From positions 1,612,001 to 1,676,000 of the forward strand of contig CM074138.1 in NCBI GenBank assembly GCA_037178625.1: a stretch of 64,000 nt of DNA, read 5' to 3'. The position numbers were made by a program, and so were the translations under genes. The DNA is from Skeletonema tropicum. Taxonomy: Eukaryota; Bacillariophyta; Thalassiosirophyceae; Thalassiosirales; Thalassiosiraceae. The notes beneath the pieces are model-generated. The model had not been told where the DNA came from. It worked only from the letters and a program-made list of their open reading frames with translations, and did no database searches. Positions 1 through 8,639 of the stretch are shown in pieces; the first letter of the stretch is position 1; the number at the start of each line of letters is the position of its first letter.

Positions 1-900
1 AGGGATCGTTGTTTGAAAGGAAGAATGTCCTCCAGCCCTGCTTCTTGCATTGGGATCGCACAAATAGCTAGCATCGCTGTGCGTAGCTAAAATCATTTCG
101 CGAGCGTTGCACGTTAGGAGAGCTTCTTCTTGGGAGCTGACGTATTCGAGAAATTGGGTAGCCTTAGCCAGCGTGTCAGTGGTTGGATTGGATTGATTTG
201 AGGCAATTGCGCTTAGCGGAGTGAGGAGTGTACCATCTACAGCTCGAGCTGGAATCTTTGCTTTCATTTCTTGAAATACTGGGGTTTGAACGAGTTGATA
301 TAATCGAGTTTTGCGCCTTCCTTTACGTTGTCATCAGGATGGAGGACGCTGCCTCGCTTGGGGGAACTCAACCTCATGAAGCCACTTCTAGAGCGGTTAG
401 AACTTGAGCCAAATTGTTCTGGCTTCTCCTCATTTTCTCTTGCTCTTAACTCTTTGTGTGCAACCTAAGCCACTTCTAGGGCTGTAGGGACGTGGGAAAA
501 TATGCTTCACTACTTTATGCTCTTGTTCTCTGTATACTTCCCCTGTAACTCTGGAGGGGTGCTTTTTACTCTTCCCCTGTTATCTTGCGGAGGCGTATTG
601 CCGTCTGGTGTGACGTACTGTGCTTTGGCACCGTAATTAGGAGGGACATGGCGATGTGGCTGGTCCTGCCTGTGCTCTAGTGGTTCATGGCCTAAATCTG
701 TAATTGCTGTTTTGACGTAGCCAGGCATAGATAAATGTACTTTGCGTCGATCGTAATCCTAATCGGGCTTCATGCCGATGTATCGTTTTCCGTCCCATTC
801 TTTGGAGCATTTGTAGTGTTTTTGGATACACCAAGCACTTTCCCCTCCGTGAATGTTTCAATCCTATCCGATCCCGGTAGTTTCATGTATGAAGACAAGG
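1..900 (-). mobile_element. Degenerate retrotransposon pol fragment (end of reverse transcriptase, RNase H-like region)
   Basis: Read on the minus strand, about 895-510 gives a protein matching the end of the reverse-transcriptase region of diatom LTR retrotransposons: WDGKRYIGM, then RRKVHLSMPGYVKTA. A TAG stop (about 744-746) falls where related elements have the Trp of a DWDY motif, so TGG to TAG is likely. More stops follow 510. From about 300 to 1 the minus strand is open again and reads like the RNase H part, with ATHSDASYLCDP and then ARSRAGGH. The element continues past the left edge and its LTRs are not visible. The family assignment rests on motif recognition, so copia versus gypsy lineage is not settled. 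The internal stops make it a dead copy. Confidence 0.7.
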
Positions 901-1077
901 TACGTTGCAAGTAATACCTGACAAAGCATTTTACATACCAAATTAAAAAAAGCTTTTGAATACCAACTTCTTAAGTGAGTGAGTGAGTTCTTTAGCTTTA
1001 CCACGCTTAGATCTATAACTTAGTTCAAAATGATAGATTGGGTTTAACGCTCGCCCAACACCTTTTCAGATACTGAA

Positions 1078-1965
1078 TCATTGGTAATGAGGTCGATTGC
1101 GGTTACGTTCAACATAGCCATTCCTTACCCTAGCACCTCCTCCCCCTCTCGCAGCCTCGATCCTCATGTTTGATTCAGCCATCTTCACAACGCCTACAAC
1201 ACCACCAGCGGCTGCTCCATAGATGGCGAAAAGGTACGTCGCCACAAAAGCGAATGCTGCGCAAGTTGCGCTCAAAAAGAAGATTAGAGCAATAAGGGGA
1301 TTTGCCTGGTACGTGGAGATGATGCCCCACAGTCCAAAGATGAAGACGAACAGCGCCATGACTAATCCCATACTGAAATTGATCAATACTTGCATCAGCA
1401 TTTTGAGGCCATATTCAATAAATGATTCATCTCGACTCATGGAACGCATGCCCATGAACATAGCGTCCCACCAGCTCTGTCTCTTAGCAAACTGTTTGCC
1501 ACTGTGAAAATATTCCCAAAAGCTATCTTTCACTTCATTTACCCCCACTTCTGAGAATAGTCCAGCGACAGATTTGGCATCACTCATTCTTGCATTGCCT
1601 TCCGCCTTGATCTCGTCCCACTCACTCTTTCGCCGATCCATGATTGATTTGTAATGTTGACAGTGTGCATCGCACGAGAACCATCCCTTCGAATGATAAT
1701 AATTTGCATGCGCTGTATGATATCGTGATGCCGCGGTGTATTCCGCCTGCAAATCAATTGAGTTCATAATTTCATTATATTGTCGTTGTTGATCGAACGT
1801 CAATTTCGTCCCAGAGCCGATCAACGCAATGACACATAAGATGGAGATGCCATACACATAGCTAAATGTGATTACTTTGTGCTTCTTGGCAAACCCTTTG
1901 GCCGCCGTGACGATGGCAGAGCTTACATTACTGACGACGATAGAGTCCGACGGATGATTATTCAT
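1078..1965 (-). CDS. Hypothetical multi-pass membrane protein
   Basis: An intact 295-aa ORF starting at ATG 1965-1963. It has one hydrophobic helix near residues 30-52 (YVYGISILCVIALIGSG), a polar loop of about 140 residues with Cys residues and many Tyr/His, then two or three closely spaced helices at about 190-265 (LINFSMGLVMALFVFIFGLW, IALIFFLSATCAAFAFVATY, IYGAAAGGVVGVV). The tail is short, basic and Gly/Arg-rich. The topology suggests four membrane segments with a large loop between the first and second. I recognise no family. It lies between a retrotransposon remnant and a MITE-like element, so an element-borne origin is possible, but no transposition motif is present. Confidence 0.6.
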   Translation of the reverse strand: MNNHPSDSIVVSNVSSAIVTAAKGFAKKHKVITFSYVYGISILCVIALIGSGTKLTFDQQRQYNEIMNSIDLQAEYTAASRYHTAHANYYHSKGWFSCDAHCQHYKSIMDRRKSEWDEIKAEGNARMSDAKSVAGLFSEVGVNEVKDSFWEYFHSGKQFAKRQSWWDAMFMGMRSMSRDESFIEYGLKMLMQVLINFSMGLVMALFVFIFGLWGIISTYQANPLIALIFFLSATCAAFAFVATYLFAIYGAAAGGVVGVVKMAESNMRIEAARGGGGARVRNGYVERNRNRPHYQ

Positions 1966-2081
1966 ATTCCGAGTTACTTAAGGGCATATAGTAGCCTGGT
2001 ATATTTTAATTTATCTCTGGGATAAATATCAATGAATACTCCTAATACTTTTATGTGACTCTCTATCTTCTAACATAGAAG

Positions 2082-2443
2082 TAGGAGGGGTGATCAGAAC
2101 CCGTCCGTGAGATTGCTACACGGGTAACATTCACATCTCTGGCGGCGGCGGCGTTCCTACGTAGAAACATACCAGACCTACGAGAAATCGGTTACGGTAA
2201 CAATCTCACGGACAATTGTGTCATGTCACAGATTCGTTTCGGATGGGTGTCTCTCCTTATCTCTCCCACTAACATCATCAAGCTGTGTCCGTGAGATTGT
2301 TACACGGGTAACAAGCGAAATTCAACTGGCGGCAGTAGAACTCGCGGCAGCTGTTACACGGGTAAAAATCCAAATCAAGCCGGCGGACAAATCTGTTACA
2401 TTTAGGAATTAGTATGGTTCTACATACGGGATCACCCCTCCTA
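2082..2443. mobile_element. MITE-like element with 14-bp TIRs and TAGAAG target duplication
   Basis: A perfect 14-bp terminal inverted repeat (TAGGAGGGGTGATC at 2082-2095, its complement at 2430-2443) encloses 362 bp. Both sides are flanked by TAGAAG (2076-2081 and 2444-2449); the duplication could extend to TAGAAGTA. Inside, the motif CCGTGAGATTGYTACACGGG or parts of it recur in both orientations (about 2102, 2195, 2285 and 2345), giving strong internal symmetry. It encodes nothing recognisable, as expected for a non-autonomous miniature DNA transposon. Confidence 0.7.
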
Positions 2444-2811
2444 TAGAAGTAAATATGTAGAGTGCGGTGTGCTGTTGCTAATAATTCGTTCCCGTGCTTT
2501 CGGTGCTTTTCGGTGCGTGCGCGACTCACGAGAGAGAGCTTATGAAAGTGTTGAAAAATTTCACCCTTTCTGAGATTTGTGAAAGTTACAGGGTGAAATT
2601 TCAGGAATTTCAAGGGAATTGCAAAAACAAATTTCACTACAGCTTATTCTAAACTTATAAGACCACACAATTTCTCTTGTACGAACACTCACAATCCAAC
2701 GAGAGAGCCCTATGTGCTAGAAGAGAGAAGAGATAAGCAGTGTAGGCGCCTGCACGCCAGCTGAAAGAGAGGCGGTAACCGCAGGAAGTCAGGCATCATC
2801 GATTTTCGAGC

Positions 2812-2851
2812 GCCGACCCCATGCCTGCGAGAGGCAGGCGATGGGGTCGGC
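2812..2851. repeat. Long GC-rich hairpin inside the TIR element
   Basis: GCCGACCCCATGCCTGC at 2812-2828 pairs with GCAGGCGATGGGGTCGGC (about 2834-2851), leaving one bulged base and a loop of about 5 nt. It is far more GC-rich than its surroundings. It could be a subterminal transposase-binding or structural feature of the host element, or a cruciform-forming sequence. Confidence 0.55.
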
Positions 2852-3162
2852 GGCAGATTTTAGTCCACTGCAATAATCTACTTATGTTGCTATTAAAAGC
2901 TATTTGTTTTCTTTCGCATTGCTAGCCGTTCAATTGCTTAACCAGGCACCATTGCCTTATTCGATCAATCGAATTGATTGTAGTATGACTGTGCGACTCG
3001 AAACGAATGTAACATTTGTAACGATTCGAATTTTCGGGTAACGAAATGTAACAATAACGTAACACTCTAGATAAATTTAAAAATCATTCGAAACTTCGAA
3101 ATAAGCCGTTCGCGGACAACATGAATCGACAGGTCCGTTCGCTAGTTCCCAGATTTTTTTTT

Positions 3163-3537
3163 TCAGGCGCTCGCGGGTCCCTCCCCGCACGCGCCGGTCT
3201 TTCGACGCCATCGGCGTGATTCACTGGGGGGGTTAGGCGATTCGAACCAGCCACCACACTCGCGTCTCAGAAATCCTCTTCCCAAGCACCTTCTTCGCTG
3301 CATGATATGATGAAGGTTTTCATATCTTCGAAGAAGGGCAATTCCAGTGCCATCCTTCATCCTATTCCGGACCTTAGTAAGAATGGTGTGCTTCAAAGGT
3401 TTGGCCCGACGTTCGCAATCCATAGACCCCACCGTTCCCATGGACAGTAGAGGCTTTGCAACAAGTCGATAGAAGTCGGACATTCCTGCGTAACACTCAA
3501 ACCACCCCAAGCCTCCAGAAAACAGAAGAATTACCAT
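3163..3537 (-). pseudogene. Transposase-like C-terminal remnant
   Basis: The minus strand reads a segment with AKPLLSMGTVGSMDCERRAK, then PLKHTILTKVRNRMKDGTGI and ALLRRYENLHHIM. A clearly homologous segment (SMDCERRAKPLKNSIL, RNRMKDPTGVALLRGKENLR) occurs at 61339-61647, also inside a TIR element. Two copies in two TIR elements indicate that this is the conserved C-terminal part of the elements' own protein, probably the transposase. Here the frame after HHIM loses similarity (the other copy ends AKKMLGKKLADSLS), so it is probably frameshifted. The transposase superfamily was not identified. Confidence 0.5.
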
Positions 3538-4330
3538 CTAAACAAAGCTTTTTCAAGTTGGGCAAATCTTTGCCTTACTTGTTGTAAAAAGCAGCTAGTT
3601 TCGACCCAGTCTCTCGAAACAAAAGTGTCAATCAAGTACCCGACCGACCGGGGCCACTTCGATAATCCCACCTCACGGTGGGGGGTTTATGTTGTCCAGT
3701 CTGACTGACGCATGATTTTAGTCGCATTGTGTGTTGACTTCATAGGTCCTGTGTTCATTTCTTTATGACGGTGATTTAGTTTAGAAATAACACTATTAAC
3801 TCCAGAAATAGCACCAGTCCTCTTGCATACTTTACCACTTCTTTGATACTGAAAGACTTGTTACTCTTTTCCAGTTCCTCAGAAGATGGAACCAGCGGAA
3901 GTGGATCTGCAAAAGAATGATACCAGTCATTCGACTGAGTATCAAAGTTCTCGAAATCCTTGAGCACTCTCTTCTGCATCTCGTCCAAACCATCAACACC
4001 CAAGGGCACATACCACTCAATCATCTTTCTCACAAGTGCGGCCTTGTTTGTCTGCAGGTAGAATACATTCCTCCAGGCACGAGACTTGGGGTCACAAGGA
4101 AAGCCATCAAGTGATGCTCATCGAGTAAGCCAACCTTCTGTCCGCTGGGATCAGTATTGGGTTTTTCGTGTTAGCGATATTGGAGCGATATTGGCCTTCC
4201 CGCCAGAACTTTTGAGAATTTCAATTTTTTTGGCCAAATTTATCAAAAATTTCACCCTGAAATTTTCCAGTAAGTTTCAGTGCTGAAATTTCTCCCTTCG
4301 AAATTTTTCAACACTCTACATAGCTTATGA

Positions 4331-5479
4331 GCTGTGATGTGAGCTGTGACAGTTGGAAATCGAAGTGTATCCAAGCTTCTTCAGAAGGCTAGAGTTATAT
4401 ATGTACCCGTCCTCGGAGCGGCTCTAGTCCCGTATATTCGTGACTCACAGCGTTAGGAGTAAGAAGCTTGTTCCCGCCGCCGCACGCACAATGTAGGTAT
4501 CGTACCCCAATCCCCAGCTCAGTAAGCAGAGAGAGGAGAGAGCGATGGAAGATGGAAAATACTTGTTATCTTCTCCGTTGCCATCATTGGATCCTATAAG
4601 CGATTTAGATGATTTTTTTCCTGGTATGATTCCTACGTAGGCCCCCAAGTAGGAATTTTGGTGTTTCACTCACAAAACAACCATGATAAAAATGACTTTT
4701 CCTACGGAGGCCAAAATCACAAACAGCGATATTCGTACCAAACCAATGGTACAACCTTTTTGGTGATGATCATACGAGTGAGTCCAATGATGGAACCACG
4801 CAAATATTTATTTTTTTCGCAGAGATACGCCAATTTAGATTTTGCTAGTAATTCTCTCTAACAATTTTGTCCAGTAGTTAGACGATTTTACTAGCAAATG
4901 TAGATGCCAATTTTGTGGAGCACATCTGAGATATGGAACCCAAACGTGCATTGCTCATCTCCTGAGATATAGAAGAATACGACTTTATCACTTCTTCCTC
5001 CATAAAAGCACTTGTGGCAGATTTGAGATTTTGGCCAAAGCTAGTAGGCTCTGCGGCGGCCATGGTCAAAAATGTGCTCGAAACACCAAATTTCACGTCT
5101 GTCCGGATCTAATTCGCTTATTTACGAACTCCGCCAACTTTGAGGGTATGTTGATGAGTGGATATTTAATACTAGCCTCGCTGACGCTCGTCTAGCCGCT
5201 GCGCGGGTTTTCTAAATAAGAGAGGAGGCACCGGCTATCTACTACGATATTGATTGTGTCTACTTATATACATAGCAGTATTCAAATAGTACGAATTGAA
5301 AATTGATTTTATTTCGTTTTTTGGGTCTCCTTCCTTCTTCCCCGAATCTTGATGGGTGTTTGTTGTGATATCAGATTCGTCATTGAAAGAGTGAGGCAGC
5401 TTCCCTAAGGTATATATGAAACTTGCAATACTATCCTAGTAGATAGTGATGTGACGAAATATTAGTAAGCTTGAAAAGG
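4331..5479. other. Intergenic, no gene supported
   Basis: About 1.1 kb with only short ORFs (75 codons or fewer) and no recognisable motif. It contains small diatom-repeat-like palindromes such as CCTACGTAGG and AT-rich stretches. Probably old mobile-element debris plus the upstream region of the gene at 5480. Confidence 0.4.
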
Positions 5480-6091
5480 ATGAGTTCTGTAACTGGTGTT
5501 GTGACGAAAGAGAGGAGGCAATTCGTTGATAATTCGGAGAAAATTTCTCTTCCTGTTCCGTTCTTGCGGACCCTGTTCGAGCATGGGCATGAGGTTTTAT
5601 GGATCAATTACGGGCAAGACGGATTTTTGAATGCTGTATCGAATCATTTGGCGTTGTACGGTTCGTACATGTCAATAGAAGAGTTGAAGGGATTATTAAT
5701 TAATTATGAGAAGGAGAATGCTGTGGATTTGGAACGTTCTTCATTATTTAGGGTTGGGAAACATGGTGGCACAATGAGTTTTATTGAATATGTGGAGAAG
5801 CTGGAGAATAACGAAAGGATTGCAGAGGAGTTAGACTTTGATTGCATGTCTAAGATTTTGGGCGCAGAAATTTCAGTATTTTTTCCAGATTTTGAAAATG
5901 ATGCGGAGCTGCTGAGATTGAAAAAATACAATTCTCAAGGAGCTGAGGAGAGGCTTCTTCGTATTGCTGTTGTGCATGACAATACCAAGTTTCCTGTTCG
6001 CACTTATGCGACAGTGCCTGTGTTGAAAGAGTGTTTGTCACACAACCCATACCTTAGTTGCAATGCAGGGGAGGAGAAAGCGGGGGGTTGA
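5480..6091 (+). CDS. Hypothetical protein, 203 aa
   Basis: The start is ATG 5480 (MSSVTGVV); upstream in-frame codons lack an ATG. The protein is soluble, mixed alpha/beta in character, with no signal or membrane segment. The stretch INYGQDGFLNAVSNHLALYG, followed by a helix-rich region and a late strand LLRIAVVHDNTKFPVRTY, has the general layout of an OTU-type cysteine peptidase fold. However, the catalytic Asp-Gly-Asn-Cys signature is absent, so it would be an inactive or unrelated protein. The tail is Gly/Glu/Lys-rich. I do not assign a function. Confidence 0.55.
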   Translation: MSSVTGVVTKERRQFVDNSEKISLPVPFLRTLFEHGHEVLWINYGQDGFLNAVSNHLALYGSYMSIEELKGLLINYEKENAVDLERSSLFRVGKHGGTMSFIEYVEKLENNERIAEELDFDCMSKILGAEISVFFPDFENDAELLRLKKYNSQGAEERLLRIAVVHDNTKFPVRTYATVPVLKECLSHNPYLSCNAGEEKAGG

Positions 6092-6265
6092 GATGTCAGT
6101 AATGTTGTTGTTCGTAGGGGGGGATCGTGTTACGAAGCTAGCAGATAAGAGGCGAATAAAGAGATTTTCTTTGCTGTTTAGATTGCATTAATTACATAAC
6201 ATGTGCCCACCATGGTCGGGGATTGATCAAATCTTGAAGAGTAGGTCCATTTGCCTCTTCCGTGT

Positions 6266-6530
6266 GTCCCCCCCTGAACAATCAAATCAAAGCCAATCAA
6301 AGAAAGAGTCAATCGAAAATTCTAAACACGGGGGGGCAAGGGGGGGTGTCCCCCCTGAACAATCAAATCTAAGCCAATCAAAGAAAGAGTCAATCGAAAA
6401 TTCTAAACACGGGGGGGGCAAGGGGGGGTGTCCCCCCCTGAACATTCAAATCTAAGGCAATCAAAGAAAGAGTCAATCGAAAACTCTAAAAACGGGGGGG
6501 GGGCAAGGGGTCAAATCAAGCCAATCAAAG
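6266..6530. repeat. Tandem repeat, about 82-bp unit, G/C-run rich
   Basis: The unit contains CCCCCTGAACAATCAAATC, then CCAATCAAAGAAAGAGTCAA and a run of 7-10 G followed by CAAGGGG. The word GAACA/GAACAT recurs at 6276, 6357 and 6440 (spacing 81 and 83), with a fourth partial unit at about 6495-6530. The array ends about 110 bp before the start codon of the JmjC/cupin gene at 6641. Runs of 6-10 consecutive G on one strand and C on the same strand could form G-quadruplex or hairpin structures. Confidence 0.85.
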
Positions 6531-6640
6531 AAAGAGTCGATCGAATCGAAAATGCCCGTGAAGGCCAAAGGACACGCCAAAGGGCCCGGACGGAACGACC
6601 GACCGACCGACCAAACGACTTAGCTCCTCTCATTATTTAG

Positions 6641-8356
6641 ATGAAGTGTCTCTTCTTCTTCCATGTGGTCAGTTGTTATTTCTTCTTTGCCATCACTGCT
6701 GCCCAACAGTGCGTTGATCTAGACGCCACCGCTTCGTGTGGCAACAGCAGCAATAATCAGACAAGCGACTTCTTTGCGTGGGACGTAGCTCAAGCACCGC
6801 CCTTTCTCAGTGGATTATTCCCAAACAGTACGCTATTGCAATCGGCATGGGAATCACATCCACTGCTTTCTAAAGTATCTTTCGCTGATTATCATCATCA
6901 GCAGCAGAGTCAGAGTGATCAATCGATACCAGCCATACTTCATGATCGCTCTTCCATATTGAAATTACAATCAGAGAAAGAAGGCGATCCCCTGCTGTCC
7001 CTTCTGACAGTCGATGATACATTATCCATAATATCGCGGCCATTCATGCGCCATGGAGTTGACTATAAGTTGGCCAAGAAAATCATCCAGAATGGTGAGG
7101 AGCATCTGGGAATTCTTCCAAAATCTCACTATTCTATTGACGAAATAAAAGCACACTTCCACTATGGAGGATTCAGTGTGGTGATTGACAGAATGCAACG
7201 ACGTTGGGCGCCTGTTGCTCTTCAAGCTACTCGTCTCGAGGAAGAGTTGAAATCAATTAAAGTAGGAGTCAACATGTATCTCACACCTGAAGTCGTGCTC
7301 AAATCAGAGAAAGACAAGAGGAATGGTCACACGAGACAAGGATTTGAACCACACTGGGATTGGATGGATGTAATAATAATACAGATAGCAGGGCGAAAGC
7401 GATGGTCGGTCGCCAACGAGCCCACTGTCTATCTATCCAACAGAGACCAAAAGCGCAAGCCTACAATTGAGGAGATCCAGCACTATGTTCATTCTGCAAG
7501 GTTCTCAGAATTCACTCTTTGTCCAGGAGATGCGCTCTATATACCCAGAGGTCACATTCACAATGCGTCTACAGTTTTAGTTGACAACGACGCACGTAAC
7601 GAACCTCTCAATCAATGCCCTACATCCTATCCCAGTGCTGAAATGCAAAAACTGTTAAGCTGGAATGGACCATCTTTACATCTAACATTTGGACTTGAGC
7701 AATCGTGTGAAGGCACACTCGAATCTTTACTGCATCATGCGCTGAATTTATATTTCGATGACAATAGATCGTTCAATTCCGTTGCGATACCTGCAGATTC
7801 ATGCTCTTCTCGGAATCAAGCAGCGACATCGCACGACATAAGGTGGAAAGCGATATTGCATCATGCAATGGCCACAGTCGCGAGGGCAGTTCATCCGTGT
7901 GACTTTCCACCATTTCATGGTTCTGACGCACAAAAAGATTGTAACGGGAATGCCCTTCGCCGATCGCTGCCATTGGGGCTGAGTGAAAAGACGGAGAGCG
8001 TGCAATATTCAAATTTGAAGAATTCTTTTCTTCAAGCTTTGGGCATGTTTGTGTCCTCTGCCTCCATCGTTGCAACTGCAGAGTTTGTTCAGACTTTACA
8101 AAAGCTTCCGGCAGATCCAGAATTATTCTTTTGCTTCCCTGGGTACACTGTTGAGGATGTGGTAGCATGTCCTGACGCGCTTATGTCACTGAGAGAACAT
8201 GAATTCAACGAAGTTCTGATGGACTTCCATGAAAAAGCGTCCTCAAATTTTCATGAAGCGTTGAAGGTAATGGATAAATTTGGAAATGGTATGCGAGAGA
8301 GGAATAGGAAACAACAGCTTGACGATCTAAAGAGGGTTGCACAAATGAATGTCTAA
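6641..8356 (+). CDS. Secreted/ER-type JmjC (cupin-4-like) oxygenase
   Basis: 571 aa from ATG 6641. Residues 1-21 form a hydrophobic signal peptide (LFFFHVVSCYFFFAITAAQQ). The central region carries a 2-oxoglutarate/Fe(II) oxygenase core: EPHWDWMDVIIIQIAGRKRW with H238-x-D240, and LYIPRGHIHNAS with the distal metal His at about 307. This layout matches the cupin-4/JmjC ribosomal-oxygenase-like group (MINA53/NO66 relatives), which hydroxylates protein His or Arg side chains. The C-terminal ~230 residues are Cys-containing and unassigned. The leader implies lumenal or secretory location, unlike nuclear ribosomal oxygenases, so the substrate cannot be inferred. A G-rich tandem array lies immediately upstream. 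Confidence 0.78.
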   Translation: MKCLFFFHVVSCYFFFAITAAQQCVDLDATASCGNSSNNQTSDFFAWDVAQAPPFLSGLFPNSTLLQSAWESHPLLSKVSFADYHHQQQSQSDQSIPAILHDRSSILKLQSEKEGDPLLSLLTVDDTLSIISRPFMRHGVDYKLAKKIIQNGEEHLGILPKSHYSIDEIKAHFHYGGFSVVIDRMQRRWAPVALQATRLEEELKSIKVGVNMYLTPEVVLKSEKDKRNGHTRQGFEPHWDWMDVIIIQIAGRKRWSVANEPTVYLSNRDQKRKPTIEEIQHYVHSARFSEFTLCPGDALYIPRGHIHNASTVLVDNDARNEPLNQCPTSYPSAEMQKLLSWNGPSLHLTFGLEQSCEGTLESLLHHALNLYFDDNRSFNSVAIPADSCSSRNQAATSHDIRWKAILHHAMATVARAVHPCDFPPFHGSDAQKDCNGNALRRSLPLGLSEKTESVQYSNLKNSFLQALGMFVSSASIVATAEFVQTLQKLPADPELFFCFPGYTVEDVVACPDALMSLREHEFNEVLMDFHEKASSNFHEALKVMDKFGNGMRERNRKQQLDDLKRVAQMNV

Positions 8357-8639
8357 AACTACTTAAATATTCCTCAGTCACAAAACTTAATACCATACTC
8401 ACCGTCTGATGACCTGGCCTATAAGGCCTGATCGAGAATGCAAAACGTACGATAGTGGGGATGGAAATGGGACAAGATTACGTACCAATGCATTTGATGC
8501 ATTCGAGACTTCGTAAGGCAGGTGGCAATCAGTATGAACATGGAATATATTGCGAGGTTCAGTGGCAGATAAAGACACGAAAATGATACTGGGAACGTGC
8601 AAAGAAATAAAGGCAACTAAGAGATGCTTATCCTCACTG

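Larger units (their letters stand above)
2546..4321. mobile_element. 1.8-kb TIR DNA element with 9-bp target-site duplication
   Basis: Both ends carry AGTGTTGAAAAATTTC in inverted orientation (left about 2547-2563, right about 4300-4316), followed inward by further GAAATTTCACCCTG-type sequence. The direct repeat AGCTTATGA flanks the element at 2537-2545 and 4322-4330, consistent with a 9-bp target-site duplication as in Mutator-like elements. The right terminus has about 5 extra bases relative to the left. The interior holds a transposase-like remnant (3163-3537) and a long hairpin (2812-2851). The superfamily is inferred from duplication length only. Confidence 0.6.

Noticed and set aside
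3231..3260. tRNA-like T-loop word (GGTTCGAATC on the minus strand)
   Set aside because: No paired T-stem or cloverleaf could be drawn around it.
4445..5096. Three ORFs of 67-74 codons
   Set aside because: Short, mutually overlapping or adjacent on opposite strands, no motif; not distinguishable from chance.
5480..6091. Active OTU deubiquitinase
   Set aside because: The catalytic Cys signature is missing and the similarity is only in general layout.
6266..6530. CRISPR-like array
   Set aside because: The units are contiguous near-identical repeats without variable spacers, in a eukaryotic genome.
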